64,000 nt of DNA, taken from assembly GCF_024305245.1 (NCBI RefSeq), contig NZ_JAMWYX010000001.1:62001-126000 (forward strand). Direction: 5' to 3'. How positions within the stretch are numbered: position 1 is the first letter of the stretch; every line of letters starts with the position of its first letter. Below, piece by piece: positions 16,707 through 24,895 of the stretch. A program made the position numbers and the translations under genes. The notes under the pieces are model-generated. The model saw only the letters and a list, made by a program, of their open reading frames with translations, did no database searches and was not told the DNA's origin. The DNA is from Erythrobacter sp. (GTDB lineage: Bacteria > Pseudomonadota > Alphaproteobacteria > Sphingomonadales > Sphingomonadaceae).

Positions 16707-16771
16707 GCGTCTCCTTTCGTGTTTGCCTGCCAGGAGGTTACCCGGTGTCGCTCGCCCCGCAAAGTGGCAAT

Positions 16772-16805
16772 CCAGCGCAGTGACCGGGCCAGCGCAGTGA
16801 CCGGG
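16772..16805 (+). repeat. 17-bp tandem duplication
   Basis: CCAGCGCAGTGACCGGG occurs twice head-to-tail in the gap upstream of cfa. It looks like a simple slippage-type duplication. It overlaps the probable promoter side of cfa, so copy-number change could alter spacing there. Confidence 0.9.
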
Positions 16806-16881
16806 GTGGCATAGCGTCGAAACCGGCGTCAACTCCATGCGGGCCGCAGTGTTCCATGGCGCGGCCGATCAGACCGCAGGC

Positions 16882-17631
16882 TCAGATCCCTGCATACCAT
16901 TGATAGCCCGCGAAATCCTCCCAGAAGCCGCCTTTGCCCGCGCCGATGTCGTCGAGGCTGGCGACCGCTTCGATGCCGGTGAGAAACTTGGCGTGCTTGT
17001 ATCCCAACTGCCGCTCGATCCGGGCGCGCAAGGGCGCGCCGTTCTTTTCGGGCAGGGGTTCCCCGTTCAGCGCGTGGGCGATGATCGTCTGCGGGTGATA
17101 GGCATCGACCATGTCGATGCTCTCGTAATATTCGCGGCCATACAGCGTATCGGCGCAGCGCAGGACGATGAAATTCGCCTGTTCGCGCACCTTTGCCGCA
17201 TCCAGCAGCGTGCCGAGCTGCGGCCCGGTCCATTCGCCGATCGCGCTCCAGCCTTCGACGCAATCGTGGCGGGTGATCTGGGTGCGCTGGGGCAGGGCGC
17301 GAATGTCTGTGAGGCTGAGCGCCAGCGGTCGTTCGACCAGCCCGCCGACCATCAGCCGCCAATCGGGAAAGCCCTGGCCAAGTTGCTGGCGGTAGAAATC
17401 GCTATCGACCGTCAGCGACCCGTTCCCGCGAAAGCTGGGCGAGCGGTCCTCGGGTGCGTATTCGGGCGCGAGGTTTTGCCTGCCCGCCAGCGTGCGGTGC
17501 GCGGCGCGGTGCCAGTCTTCGGCGGCGTTGAAAATGCTGCGGGCCGTGTCGCTGTCCGCCATTTTTGAGCACGCGCCCACGCCGAGCGCCGCGATCCCGG
17601 CGAGCAACCCGCGTCGTCCGATGTCAGCCAT
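16882..17631 (-). CDS. Molybdopterin-dependent oxidoreductase (MsrP/sulfite-oxidase fold)
   Basis: The 249-aa protein belongs to the sulfite-oxidase/YedY-like molybdenum enzymes. The N-terminus has a twin-arginine-type signal (GRRGLLAGIAALGVGAC), which fits export of a cofactor-loaded periplasmic enzyme; the Cys could alternatively be lipidated. Cys124 in HDCVEGW is the expected molybdenum ligand. Motifs RDW-like FPDWRLMVGG, GPQLGTLLD and IAHALNGEPLP are family-typical. The ATG overlaps the end of the cytochrome b gene by eight bases, so the pair probably works together, the cytochrome passing electrons from the quinone pool. The substrate is unknown (sulfoxide repair is one possibility). Confidence 0.88.
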   Translation of the reverse strand: MADIGRRGLLAGIAALGVGACSKMADSDTARSIFNAAEDWHRAAHRTLAGRQNLAPEYAPEDRSPSFRGNGSLTVDSDFYRQQLGQGFPDWRLMVGGLVERPLALSLTDIRALPQRTQITRHDCVEGWSAIGEWTGPQLGTLLDAAKVREQANFIVLRCADTLYGREYYESIDMVDAYHPQTIIAHALNGEPLPEKNGAPLRARIERQLGYKHAKFLTGIEAVASLDDIGAGKGGFWEDFAGYQWYAGI

Positions 17632-18295
17632 GCTCCGCGTCCTCCGTCTTGCGCCCGCCGGTGATCATCTCCCCGATCAGCCGCCACCCGGCCAGCGCCA
17701 TCACGACGTGGATGACGAAAAAGCCGAAGATGCCCCAGGCGGCGATGAAATGCAGCGATCGCGCGCTCTGTCGCCCGCCAAGCCCTTCGACCAGCCATGG
17801 CACGGCAGGTTCGATGCCGGGGCTGATGGCCAGCCCGGTCAGCACCATCGCAGGTAGCAGCACGCCGAAGACGAGGCCGTAGAGGATCTTCTGCACCGGA
17901 TTGTAACCGCCCGCTGCAGGTTCGCCCCCGGCGTGGGCGCGCAGCGAGGCGACGAACGCGCGCGACGTCCAGTCGCGTCGTCCGGTGGCGAGGTCGCGCC
18001 GGAAATGACCGTTCGCCAGCATCGCGATCCAGATCAGCAGCAGCCCGACGGCAAAGGGCCACACGGCGAGATTGTGCCAGTCGCGCGCCTCCGCCAAATC
18101 ATAGCGTTGCGGGATCGTGGCCCACGCAGGAAAGCGCGCGACCCTTGCCCACGCGTCCGCGGGATCGAAGCCGTAATTGCCCCAATAAAGGTAGCGGTGG
18201 GCGTTGGAGATGTTCAACCCGGACATGAACAGCACCACGATGGCGACCGCATTCACCCAATGCCAAAGGCGGGTCGAAAGCAGGTGTCTCCTCAT
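17624..18295 (-). CDS. Cytochrome b561-type membrane electron carrier
   Basis: A 223-aa four-helix cytochrome b of the Ni/Fe-hydrogenase b-type or formate-dehydrogenase gamma-like group. Hydrophobic helices lie at about residues 10-30, 85-105, 140-160 and 185-210. Haem-ligand histidines are likely in TRLWHWVNA near the N-terminus and in the last helices (LHFIAAWGIFGFFVIHVV). It would anchor and reduce the molybdenum enzyme encoded immediately downstream. It overlaps the SDR gene by four bases (ATGA) and the oxidoreductase gene by eight, forming a tightly coupled three-gene operon. Confidence 0.87.
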   Translation of the reverse strand: MRRHLLSTRLWHWVNAVAIVVLFMSGLNISNAHRYLYWGNYGFDPADAWARVARFPAWATIPQRYDLAEARDWHNLAVWPFAVGLLLIWIAMLANGHFRRDLATGRRDWTSRAFVASLRAHAGGEPAAGGYNPVQKILYGLVFGVLLPAMVLTGLAISPGIEPAVPWLVEGLGGRQSARSLHFIAAWGIFGFFVIHVVMALAGWRLIGEMITGGRKTEDAEHG

Positions 18296-19068
18296 GCCGT
18301 GCGCTCTGCAGCGGCGCGTTCGCGCGCCAGCCAGATCACGTCGCGCGGCTGGTCGAGCAGGTGCTGGCCGCTGTCGATGAACAACGTCTCGCCGCTCTTC
18401 AGCGCGCCGCCCGCGAGGAACAGCGCGGCATCCGCGATCTCGCCTGCCCCGGTCTTGCGGCCGAGCAGGTTCATGCGGTGCGAAAGCTCGGTTTCCTCCT
18501 CGCGCTGGTCGTGGCTGGCGAGGATGGCTCCTGGCGCAAGGCCATAGATGCGATCCTGCGGTGACTGCGCGCCCTTGGCCAGCATCGCGATGGTCGCCGC
18601 CAGCGCGTGCTTGGACATGGTGTAGCTGAAGAAATCGGGGTTGGGATTGGCCAGCTTCATGTCTGTGATCTGAATCACTGTACGCGTGGCGGCGCTCGCC
18701 GCGTGGGCAAGATAGGTCTGGGCAATCCGGGCGGGGGCAAGGGCGTTGACCTGCATCGCCTCCCGGTACGTTGCCGGATCGAGCGTGGTTACACCGTCAT
18801 ACTCGAACACCGACGCCGAATTGACGAGGCAGCGCCAGTCGCCGATCCGGTTGGCCAGATCGCGGATGGTTGCCACGGCTGCTTCATCGTCGGTGAGGTC
18901 GAAACTGATTGTCTCGGCCGAGGGCAGGCTGGCCGCAAGCTCGTCTGCCTCCGTCGCTGACGAACGGTAGTGGATCACCACATGCCAGCCTGCTGCAGCA
19001 AAGGCGCGGGTGATAGCGCCGCCGATGCGGGTCGCCCCGCCGGTCACGAGGACTGCGGGGCGAGTCAT
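18292..19068 (-). CDS. SDR-family oxidoreductase, pteridine-reductase-like
   Basis: A 258-aa short-chain dehydrogenase. The N-terminal cofactor motif is VTGGATRIGGAITRAF. The HYRSSATEADELA segment and the conserved NSAS (NNAG-equivalent) follow. The catalytic Tyr and Lys are in YTMSKHAL. An Arg after the glycine motif and the short HYRSS loop resemble pteridine reductase/FolM-type enzymes, which reduce dihydropterins with NADPH. It is the first gene of the operon with the cytochrome b and molybdopterin enzyme genes, which hints at a pterin or cofactor link. That link is inference. Confidence 0.82.
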   Translation of the reverse strand: MTRPAVLVTGGATRIGGAITRAFAAAGWHVVIHYRSSATEADELAASLPSAETISFDLTDDEAAVATIRDLANRIGDWRCLVNSASVFEYDGVTTLDPATYREAMQVNALAPARIAQTYLAHAASAATRTVIQITDMKLANPNPDFFSYTMSKHALAATIAMLAKGAQSPQDRIYGLAPGAILASHDQREEETELSHRMNLLGRKTGAGEIADAALFLAGGALKSGETLFIDSGQHLLDQPRDVIWLARERAAAERTA

Positions 19069-19168
19069 TGGGCAGGCTTTGCGAAAACGGGCATGGCAGC
19101 GTGGCTACCAGTGCCGGCGGCGCGCATCAATCCGCAAGAGACCGTGCGCGCCTGCGATAAAGCGCGGA

Positions 19169-19543
19169 TCAGCGGCAGCGCAAATCGCCCCGGTCGATCT
19201 CGCGGCCCAGCAGGCCGCCGCCGATCGCGCCGAGCAACGTGCCGACGGTGCGGTCACCGCGGGTGTCGATGGTGCGGCCGAGCAGCGCGCCTACCCCGGC
19301 CCCGATCACAAGGCCCGTGGTGCCATTGTCGCGGCGGCAGTAATAGCGATCACCATCGCGCCAGATGCGGTCGTCCCGGCCGAGGCGGCGCGGTTCGAAA
19401 TACCGGCCACGGTCATCGTAGATGCGGGCCTCCTTGGCGCGCTTGCCATAGGCCTTGGCGTGCGGCGGAGGGTCGGCCTGTGCGGGCGCTGCCATGGGCA
19501 GGGTCATGGCTCCGGCGGCGAAGATGAGTGCGATCTTTTTCAT
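19169..19543 (-). CDS. Glycine-zipper 2TM exported protein, paralogue A
   Basis: The 124-aa protein has a clear signal peptide (MKKIALIFAAGAMTLPMAAPAQA). A charged region with repeated DD/RR pairs follows, then a C-terminal glycine-zipper helix pair (GLVIGAGVGALLGRTID and GTLLGAIGGGLLGREID). Such domains occur in outer-membrane-associated 17-kDa-antigen-like proteins. A CRR motif and a C-terminal CR give two cysteines. An AAAGGAA ribosome binding site precedes the ATG. It is the shorter of two tandem paralogues whose 3' ends are nearly identical in DNA. The function is unknown; an envelope location is inferred. Confidence 0.82.
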   Translation of the reverse strand: MKKIALIFAAGAMTLPMAAPAQADPPPHAKAYGKRAKEARIYDDRGRYFEPRRLGRDDRIWRDGDRYYCRRDNGTTGLVIGAGVGALLGRTIDTRGDRTVGTLLGAIGGGLLGREIDRGDLRCR

Positions 19544-19664
19544 GGCAGTTCCTTTCGGGTCGGCTGCTTCTAAGTTCAGGCTGCCCGAAAGCTGTATTCG
19601 GGAAAAGTGGTGAGCGGCAGGGCGAGGTCCGGCTCAGCCGGATGCCGCCCTGCCGCATCACACA

Positions 19665-20135
19665 TTAACGGCAGCGGGATTCGCCCCGGTCGATCTCGCG
19701 GCCCAGCAGACCGCCGCCGACTGCGCCGAGGATCGTGCCCAGCGAGCGGTCGCCGCGGGTGTCGACTGCACGGCCAGCCAGTGCGCCGCCGACTGCGCCG
19801 ATCACCAGACCCACGGTGCCATCATCGCGGCGGCAGCGGTAGCGTCCGTCACGCCCGCGCCATACGCGGTCGTTGCGGCTGAGGCGGCGATCATTGCGAT
19901 AGCGACGGTCATCATCGTCCCAATCGCGGTCGCGGTCACGCCCGCGCCAGCGGCGACGATCACGCCGGTCGTCCCAATCGTCATCGCCATAAGCAGCCAC
20001 GGGCGCGAAAGGCTGGGCGCTGTCATGGAAGCTGGCGAAGATCGGCGAGGGTGCGGCAGGCAGTTCGGCAGCCTGCGCGGGGGCGGCAAAGGCTGCCAGC
20101 GATCCGGCGGCGGCGATGAGGGCAAGGTGTTTCAT
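19665..20135 (-). CDS. Glycine-zipper 2TM exported protein, paralogue B
   Basis: The 156-aa relative of the gene just downstream has a signal peptide ending APAQA, a long Arg/Asp-rich middle (DDWDDRRDRRRWRGRDRDRD-type composition) and the same glycine-zipper C-terminus (GLVIGAVGGALAGRAVD and GTILGAVGGGLLGREID) ending in ESRCR. The strongly charged linker resembles RcnB-type periplasmic proteins. A LexA-box-like GAAC-N7-GAAC lies about 60 bases upstream of the ATG. Both paralogues run leftward with 120 bases between them and may be expressed separately. Confidence 0.82.
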   Translation of the reverse strand: MKHLALIAAAGSLAAFAAPAQAAELPAAPSPIFASFHDSAQPFAPVAAYGDDDWDDRRDRRRWRGRDRDRDWDDDDRRYRNDRRLSRNDRVWRGRDGRYRCRRDDGTVGLVIGAVGGALAGRAVDTRGDRSLGTILGAVGGGLLGREIDRGESRCR

Positions 20136-20194
20136 GGTCGTTTCCCTTGTGGCGGCTCCCCGATGGAGCGACCCCCTTTTCGTTCAGCTAAGGC

Positions 20195-20209
20195 GAACGC
20201 AGGATGAAC
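20195..20209. promoter_or_regulatory. LexA-box-like site upstream of glycine-zipper gene B
   Basis: GAAC-GCAGGAT-GAAC matches the alphaproteobacterial SOS box exactly, with an additional GTTC at 20182. The downstream gene is not a known SOS gene, so chance is possible. Confidence 0.4.
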
Positions 20210-20220
20210 AATGCTTTCAG

Positions 20221-20249
20221 GAAGCAGCAGGTTCTGTTCACCTGCCTTC
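20221..20249 (-). terminator. Hairpin downstream of the MOSC gene
   Basis: GCAGGT-TCTGTTC-ACCTGC forms a 6-bp stem extended by GAAG/CTTC across a two-base bulge, starting about 20 bases beyond the MOSC stop. No clear T-run is present, so this is a possible terminator or protective hairpin only. Confidence 0.35.
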
Positions 20250-20269
20250 TGCGCACGATAGAGCGTTGA

Positions 20270-20920
20270 TTAACCGCGTTTGGCTGCCGCTCTTTCGCGC
20301 AATTTGGGGCTGAGCGGGGGGAGATCGGCAAGATCGGTCAGTTCATTCGGCGTGGCTTTGCCCGCAACCAGCGCACGGAACACGCGCGCGACACTCCATT
20401 CGGTAGCGCCAAGCGCCACCCGTTCGAGCGAATCTCCCGCCGCCACTTCGCCCGGCTCGATCACCCGGAAATACCAGCCGCAGCGTCCGGTCCTGATGAT
20501 GGCCGCGACCATGCCCTTTTGGCCGAAGCGGTGTTCGATCTTCCAGCATGGCTGGCGGGGCTGGCTGACTTCGATCAGCGCGCCGGTTGCCTTGGGGCCG
20601 ATGCGGAAGCGGTCGCCGATATGCACCATGTCTTCGGTAAGGCCGCTGACCGCGAGGTTCGAACCGAAGGCGCCCGGCTCGTCCAGCAACGGGGAATTGC
20701 CGATTGCCTCGCGCCAGAAGGCATGATGATCGAGCGGGTAAAGGTGCAGCGCCATTTCCGGCCCGCCATGAACGCTGCGGTCGGCCTGTTCATCCGGGGC
20801 GAGACCATCGGTCAGCACCTGCACTGCGCCTTCACGCGGACGCTTGGCAAAGGCGCTCAATTCCGCGCCGTTGAAGGGGCGGGCGGTGCCGGTGCAGACG
20901 GCTTCGACGGTGCGGATCAC
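20270..20920 (-). CDS. MOSC-domain protein, YiiM-like
   Basis: The 216-aa protein has a MOSC (molybdenum cofactor sulfurase C-terminal) domain. VQVLTDGLAPDEQADRSVHGG, LYPLDHHAFW and the conserved cysteine in QPRQPCWKI (the presumed sulfur or Moco-binding residue) are typical of YiiM, which in E. coli detoxifies hydroxylated purines using molybdenum cofactor. The GTG start at 20920 is fixed by its GTGA overlap with the stop of the upstream methyltransferase gene, so the two are translationally coupled. The longer open frame upstream is a shadow. The nearby molybdopterin enzyme shares the cofactor, but no operon link exists. Confidence 0.85.
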   Translation of the reverse strand: MIRTVEAVCTGTARPFNGAELSAFAKRPREGAVQVLTDGLAPDEQADRSVHGGPEMALHLYPLDHHAFWREAIGNSPLLDEPGAFGSNLAVSGLTEDMVHIGDRFRIGPKATGALIEVSQPRQPCWKIEHRFGQKGMVAAIIRTGRCGWYFRVIEPGEVAAGDSLERVALGATEWSVARVFRALVAGKATPNELTDLADLPPLSPKLRERAAAKRG

Positions 20921-21507
20921 GGCTTGCTCACAATGATGTCGATCCAGTCCCGATCGATATTGTCGAACCCGCCGGAGATGTACTGTCGGGTGTCCTCGAT
21001 CTGCCAATCGGTGATCGCTGCATATTGCGCGGTGAGCCAGTCGGCATCGGGAAAATTGTAGAACCGGCCAAGGTTGTCGCGCCCTTCGTCGGTGCCAAGC
21101 TTGTAGCTGGCGAAATGCCAGCCGCCGGCACGCAAGGCGCGGTTGATCCGGGCCAGCACGCCGGCAAGTTCGGCGCGTGGGCAATGCAGCAAGCTGGCGT
21201 GCGCCCACACAGCGTCATACGCCGCGTCGGCATCCAGCTCGTGGAACGTCATTACCCGCGCGCCCAGATCGAACCGTTTGTTGGCCTTGGCGACCATTGC
21301 CGGGGTGCCGTCGGTCGCATCGACGCTGAACCCGCGTTCAGCCATCCGGCCCGAATCCTGCCCGCCGCCGCAGCCCAGTTCGAGCACGCGCGCGCCCGGT
21401 GGCAGGCGATCGAGGAAGGAATCGAGTTGATAGCTGTGGGATTGGCCCAGTTTCAGCACATAGTGCGGCGCGCGGGCCTGGTAGAAGGCGAGGGTTTGAG
21501 GGTCCAC
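20917..21507 (-). CDS. Class I SAM-dependent methyltransferase
   Basis: The 196-aa methyltransferase has motif I RVLELGCGGGQDSGRMAERG, then VDATDGTPAMVAKA and the post-motif YDAVWAHASLLHCPRAEL. It resembles small bacterial methyltransferases of the TehB/UbiE-like Methyltransf_11 type, whose substrates are usually unknown. It starts with an ATG at 21507 and overlaps the MOSC gene by four bases, so the pair is probably co-expressed; a detoxification role is conceivable but unproven. No signal peptide or membrane helix is present. Confidence 0.85.
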   Translation of the reverse strand: MDPQTLAFYQARAPHYVLKLGQSHSYQLDSFLDRLPPGARVLELGCGGGQDSGRMAERGFSVDATDGTPAMVAKANKRFDLGARVMTFHELDADAAYDAVWAHASLLHCPRAELAGVLARINRALRAGGWHFASYKLGTDEGRDNLGRFYNFPDADWLTAQYAAITDWQIEDTRQYISGGFDNIDRDWIDIIVSKP

Positions 21508-21572
21508 CGCGCCCTTATCGCTGTGATAAGGACGCGGTGCAATCTCCTGTTTGCAATCAGGTCGGCGCTGGA

Positions 21573-21896
21573 TCAGGTCCGGTGGCGGCGCACCCGCACT
21601 GGTCCGCGCGGCATTTCGCGTTCGCGTTTGCGCGGCGTGAAGTAGCGGCTTTCCTCGACCGGATCGATATAGGCGTCGCCATCCCTGATTTCGATATCGC
21701 TGACCGGAACGCCGCGTCCGTCGTCCAGCACCAGCGCGGCGACATGCTCACGCTCGGGATCGACAAGCATTCGCGAAACCGTGCCGAGCCGGGTGCCGTC
21801 ATGGCTGTAGAGGTTGTGCCCGCGCAGATCCTGATTGCGGTGTTCCAGCTTGTAATCGTCCAGTTCATCGAGGTCGATATAATCGTCGGTCTTCAT
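21573..21896 (-). CDS. PRC-barrel domain protein
   Basis: The 107-aa protein contains a PRC-barrel-type beta domain: NLYSHDGTRLGTVSRMLVDP then VAALVLDDGRGVPVSDIEI. The last ~20 residues are very basic (TPRKREREMPRGPVRVRRHR). Such small proteins in alphaproteobacteria are often induced in stress or stationary phase. AGGAG lies upstream of the ATG at 21896, which I prefer to the in-frame ATG nine codons earlier. It follows the single-membrane-span protein gene by 23 bases and is probably co-transcribed with it. Confidence 0.82.
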   Translation of the reverse strand: MKTDDYIDLDELDDYKLEHRNQDLRGHNLYSHDGTRLGTVSRMLVDPEREHVAALVLDDGRGVPVSDIEIRDGDAYIDPVEESRYFTPRKREREMPRGPVRVRRHRT

Positions 21897-21919
21897 GTCT
21901 CTCTCCTGTCCCGGGTGTG

Positions 21920-22444
21920 TCATGCCGCCTCGAGAATCTCGATATTGTCCTCGTTCACCACCAGCACGGCCTGCTGGTCCTGCATCGTCCGGATGGTATC
22001 ATCGTCGAGCGGCACGCCCGGGATATCGTTAGTATCGGACGGATTGCGCACGGTGCCGCCGGTGATCCGCAGGCGCTGGCCGGGGTTGATGTCGATCGGC
22101 ACTTCGCGCGGCTCGTCGATTACCAGCGCAAACATGCGGTTGCCGGCATCGTCGGTGATCCAGAAACCGCGATCGGTAAGCGGCCCGTCCACGCCGACTT
22201 CCGCGGTAAAGCCATCGCGTCCGTAATAGGTCTGCGGGTTTTCCAGAATGGCGGCGATCGTCATGACACCGGCTGGTTCGGTCATCATCGGCTCGGTCTG
22301 CTCGATCGCGACCGGCTCGGTCGTTTCGATGGCCTCGTCATCATCGGCAAGCAGCCACCAGATCAGCAGCGCCAGCAGCAGCAGCACCAGCAGCAACCAC
22401 AGCCAGCTCTTGTTCGATTTATGCGTTACGGGAATTTCCGCCAT
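21920..22444 (-). CDS. Single-span membrane-anchored hypothetical protein
   Basis: The 174-aa protein has a short cytoplasmic N-terminus (MAEIPVTHKSNKS), one strong Leu/Trp-rich transmembrane helix (about residues 14-32) and an acidic periplasmic domain. That domain contains TIAAILENPQTYYGRDGFTAEVGV, GFWITDDAGNRMFALV and LRITGGTVRNP, which suggests a small OB-like or ligand-binding beta domain. I do not recognise a named family. It probably forms a two-gene unit with the PRC-barrel gene downstream, together perhaps a membrane stress module (inference). Confidence 0.75.
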   Translation of the reverse strand: MAEIPVTHKSNKSWLWLLLVLLLLALLIWWLLADDDEAIETTEPVAIEQTEPMMTEPAGVMTIAAILENPQTYYGRDGFTAEVGVDGPLTDRGFWITDDAGNRMFALVIDEPREVPIDINPGQRLRITGGTVRNPSDTNDIPGVPLDDDTIRTMQDQQAVLVVNEDNIEILEAA

Positions 22445-22620
22445 GATCGCTCCTCATCGGCTTGTGCGGGCCAACGGGAAAATCCGAAGCGCCCATGTCC
22501 AAATCACGGACAGAAAGCCGGAAAATCGCGACGAATGACGTAACCTGGGTGAGTGACCTGCCGATTGGCGGGCCAGGCTGTGCGAAAATCAGGCCGAGCT
22601 TAATTGCGCAGGGTGCAACC

Positions 22621-23874
22621 TTAGCCGAGCGCGGCGGCGGCGGCTTCGCGATCCCGCTCAGCGCGGCTTTTCTTTTCCGCCGCGGTTTTCAGCTGCCCGC
22701 AAGCCGCATCGATGTCGCGCCCGCGTGGGGTGCGCACCGGCGCGGAAATCCCGCCCTGAAACACGATTTCGGAAAAGGCGCGGATACGGTCCGGAGTGGA
22801 ACATTCATAGCCGCTGCCGGGCCACGGGTTGAACGGGATCAGGTTGACCTTGGCCGGCAGGTTGTACTGCCGCAGCAGCCGCACCAGTTCACGCGCGTCA
22901 TCATCGCTGTCGTTCTTGTCCCGGATCATCACATATTCGAACGTGATGCGCCGCGCGTTGCTGGCACCGGGGTAATCGGCACAGGCCTGCAACAGGTCTT
23001 CGATGCCGTATTTCTTGTTAAGCGGCACCAACTCGTCGCGCACGTCCTTGCGCACGCCATGCAGGCTCACCGCAAGGTTGACGCCGATTTCTTCGCCGCA
23101 GCGTTCCATCATCGGGATGACGCCGCTGGTCGACAGGGTAATCCGGCGCTTCGACAGCGAAAGCCCGTCGCCGTCCATCACCAGGATGAGCGCGTCCCGC
23201 ACGTGATCGAAATTGTATAGCGGCTCGCCCATGCCCATCATCACGATGTTGGTGAGCAGGCGGCCATCGGCGGTGTAGTGGCCCGCCTCGTCATCCTCGT
23301 CGACGATATCGGCCATGCTTGCCATGCTGCCCTTGGGCCATTCGCCCAGCGCATCGCGCGCCAGCATTACCTGTCCGACGATTTCGCCGGGGGTGAGGTT
23401 GCGCACCAGTTTCATCGTGCCGGTGTGGCAGAAGGTGCAGTTCAATGTGCAGCCGACCTGACTGGAGACGCACAGCGTGCCGCGCGTCTCGTCGGGGATG
23501 AACACCATCTCGTAATCGTGCCCGTCGGCGGTGCGCAGCAGCCATTTGCGGGTGCCGTCGGTGGAATGCTGGGCCTCGACGATTTCCGGACGTCCGATCA
23601 CGAACCGCTCGCTGAGCCACGGGCGCATCGACTTGGCAATGTCGGTCATCGCCTCGAAATCGGTGACGCCGCGGTGGTAGAGCCAGTGGAACACCTGCTT
23701 GGCGCGCAGCTTGGCGGCCTTGTCGTCCAGCCCGGCGGCGGCGAACAATTCGCGGATGCGCGGGCGGGGCAGGCCGATCAGGTCAATGCGTCCGTCGGCA
23801 CGCGGCGTGATGTCGCGCGCGGCAGGCACCGGGTCGCTGAGGCCCGGAATGGTCATGAGTGCAGTATCGGCCAT
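22621..23874 (-). CDS. rlmN: 23S rRNA (adenine-2503-C2)-methyltransferase
   Basis: RlmN is a radical-SAM enzyme that methylates C2 of A2503 in 23S rRNA and of A37 in some tRNAs, supporting translational accuracy. The 417-aa protein has the radical-SAM cluster CTLNCTFC (CX3CX2C) and the family motif [25 protein letters not shown] and the C-terminal [12 protein letters not shown] carrying the second catalytic cysteine are also present. The preceding TRKWLL and SQVGCTLNC segments are typical. The ATG at 23874 is the first in frame. The gene stands alone on the leftward strand between hypothetical genes. Confidence 0.97.
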   Translation of the reverse strand: MADTALMTIPGLSDPVPAARDITPRADGRIDLIGLPRPRIRELFAAAGLDDKAAKLRAKQVFHWLYHRGVTDFEAMTDIAKSMRPWLSERFVIGRPEIVEAQHSTDGTRKWLLRTADGHDYEMVFIPDETRGTLCVSSQVGCTLNCTFCHTGTMKLVRNLTPGEIVGQVMLARDALGEWPKGSMASMADIVDEDDEAGHYTADGRLLTNIVMMGMGEPLYNFDHVRDALILVMDGDGLSLSKRRITLSTSGVIPMMERCGEEIGVNLAVSLHGVRKDVRDELVPLNKKYGIEDLLQACADYPGASNARRITFEYVMIRDKNDSDDDARELVRLLRQYNLPAKVNLIPFNPWPGSGYECSTPDRIRAFSEIVFQGGISAPVRTPRGRDIDAACGQLKTAAEKKSRAERDREAAAAALG

Positions 23875-23951
23875 GGGTGGCGCGGCATATAGTGGCAGCT
23901 TCGCGGTTTGACCAGTCGTCTAGCGCCGCGCGCACCCGCTCCCTTGTTGGG

Positions 23952-24416
23952 TCATCTGCGCTGCGCGCAACCTACCACTGCAGCATCGATTGCCGTGGCC
24001 ACGCCTGCCAGATCATATCGGTCCGAAAACCCGTTCCCGCTCACGCGCATTGCGCTTGCCGAACGCAGGGCTGCGACGATCGCCGCATCCGCGCGCGCGT
24101 CCTCGGCCCAGGCATCGCGCCCGTTTGCGGCGAGGGGGAAGGTGGTGGAGCCGATCCGCAGGCGAACGGCGCTTTTCGCTGGCACCGCGCGCGACAAGCG
24201 GAAATGCACCTGATTGCGGATCTTCTGCGCCGGCCAGCTGCCGATCGAGGCAAACGCCCCGTCCTTTTCCTGCCCCCGCGGCTTGGCAATCGCATAACAG
24301 CGCGCCGCATCGGCATCGCGGAACGCCGCCCAGCTGTCATAGACGCCGAGGCTGTCCTTCGCGGCGAGCGGCGCGGCAAGGCAGACAAGGGCGCAGAGAA
24401 TCGCAAGCCTATGCAT
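23952..24416 (-). CDS. Exported hypothetical protein, 154 aa
   Basis: This small secreted protein has a signal peptide MHRLAILCALVCLAAPLAA followed by KDSLGVYDSWAAFRDADAARCYAI. A central segment (RNQVHFRLSRAV) and a C-terminal ATAIDAAVVGC follow, with cysteines that may pair. The arrangement resembles the IalB-like or general 'invasion-associated' small periplasmic proteins of sphingomonads, but I cannot assign a family with certainty. The ATG at 24416 overlaps the end of greB by eight bases, which fixes the start and indicates co-expression with greB and the lytic transglycosylase upstream. Confidence 0.75.
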   Translation of the reverse strand: MHRLAILCALVCLAAPLAAKDSLGVYDSWAAFRDADAARCYAIAKPRGQEKDGAFASIGSWPAQKIRNQVHFRLSRAVPAKSAVRLRIGSTTFPLAANGRDAWAEDARADAAIVAALRSASAMRVSGNGFSDRYDLAGVATAIDAAVVGCAQRR

Positions 24417-24888
24417 AGCCGATTGCCAGCACTTCCCATTCCTTGCTGCCAGAGGGCAGGGTGACCACGCGCAGATCGCCGACACTGGCCCCGCGCAGCG
24501 CCTTGGCCAACGGGGAGCTCCAGCCGATCAGCCCCGCGCCCGCATCCTGTTCGTCATCGCCCACGAGGGTGACGGTCTGACGGTTATCGTCCTCGTCCGC
24601 GATCTCCACGGCTGCGCCAAAGAAAACCCGGCTGCGATCGACCTGCGCCGCGGGATCGACCACCCGCAGCGCCTTCATGCGGCGGGCGAGATAGGCCAGT
24701 TCGCGGTCGATCTCGCGCATTTTCTTGCGGCCATACAAGTAATCGCCGTTCTCGCTGCGGTCGCCATTGCCCGCAGCCCAGCTGACGATTTCGACAATCG
24801 CCGGGCGTTCGGTACCGAGCAACAGGTCATAACGCGCCTTCAATGCGGCCATCCCCGCAGGCGTTATCGGCGGCCCCTGAGGTTTCAT
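24409..24888 (-). CDS. greB: Transcription elongation factor GreB-like
   Basis: GreA/GreB factors insert a coiled coil into RNA polymerase's secondary channel and stimulate cleavage of backtracked transcripts. The 159-aa protein matches the GreB pattern: an N-terminal coiled coil with GNGDRSENGDYLYGRKKMRE (acidic tip DRSEN) and REIDRELAYLARRMKAL. A C-terminal FKBP-like domain follows, with VGDDEQDAGAGLIGWSSPLAKALRG. The Tyr/Gly-rich YLYGRK after the tip favours GreB over GreA. The ATG at 24888 lies seven bases from the stop of the transglycosylase gene. The downstream hypothetical gene overlaps its end. Confidence 0.9.
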   Translation of the reverse strand: MKPQGPPITPAGMAALKARYDLLLGTERPAIVEIVSWAAGNGDRSENGDYLYGRKKMREIDRELAYLARRMKALRVVDPAAQVDRSRVFFGAAVEIADEDDNRQTVTLVGDDEQDAGAGLIGWSSPLAKALRGASVGDLRVVTLPSGSKEWEVLAIGYA

Positions 24889-24895
24889 CGCAGGA

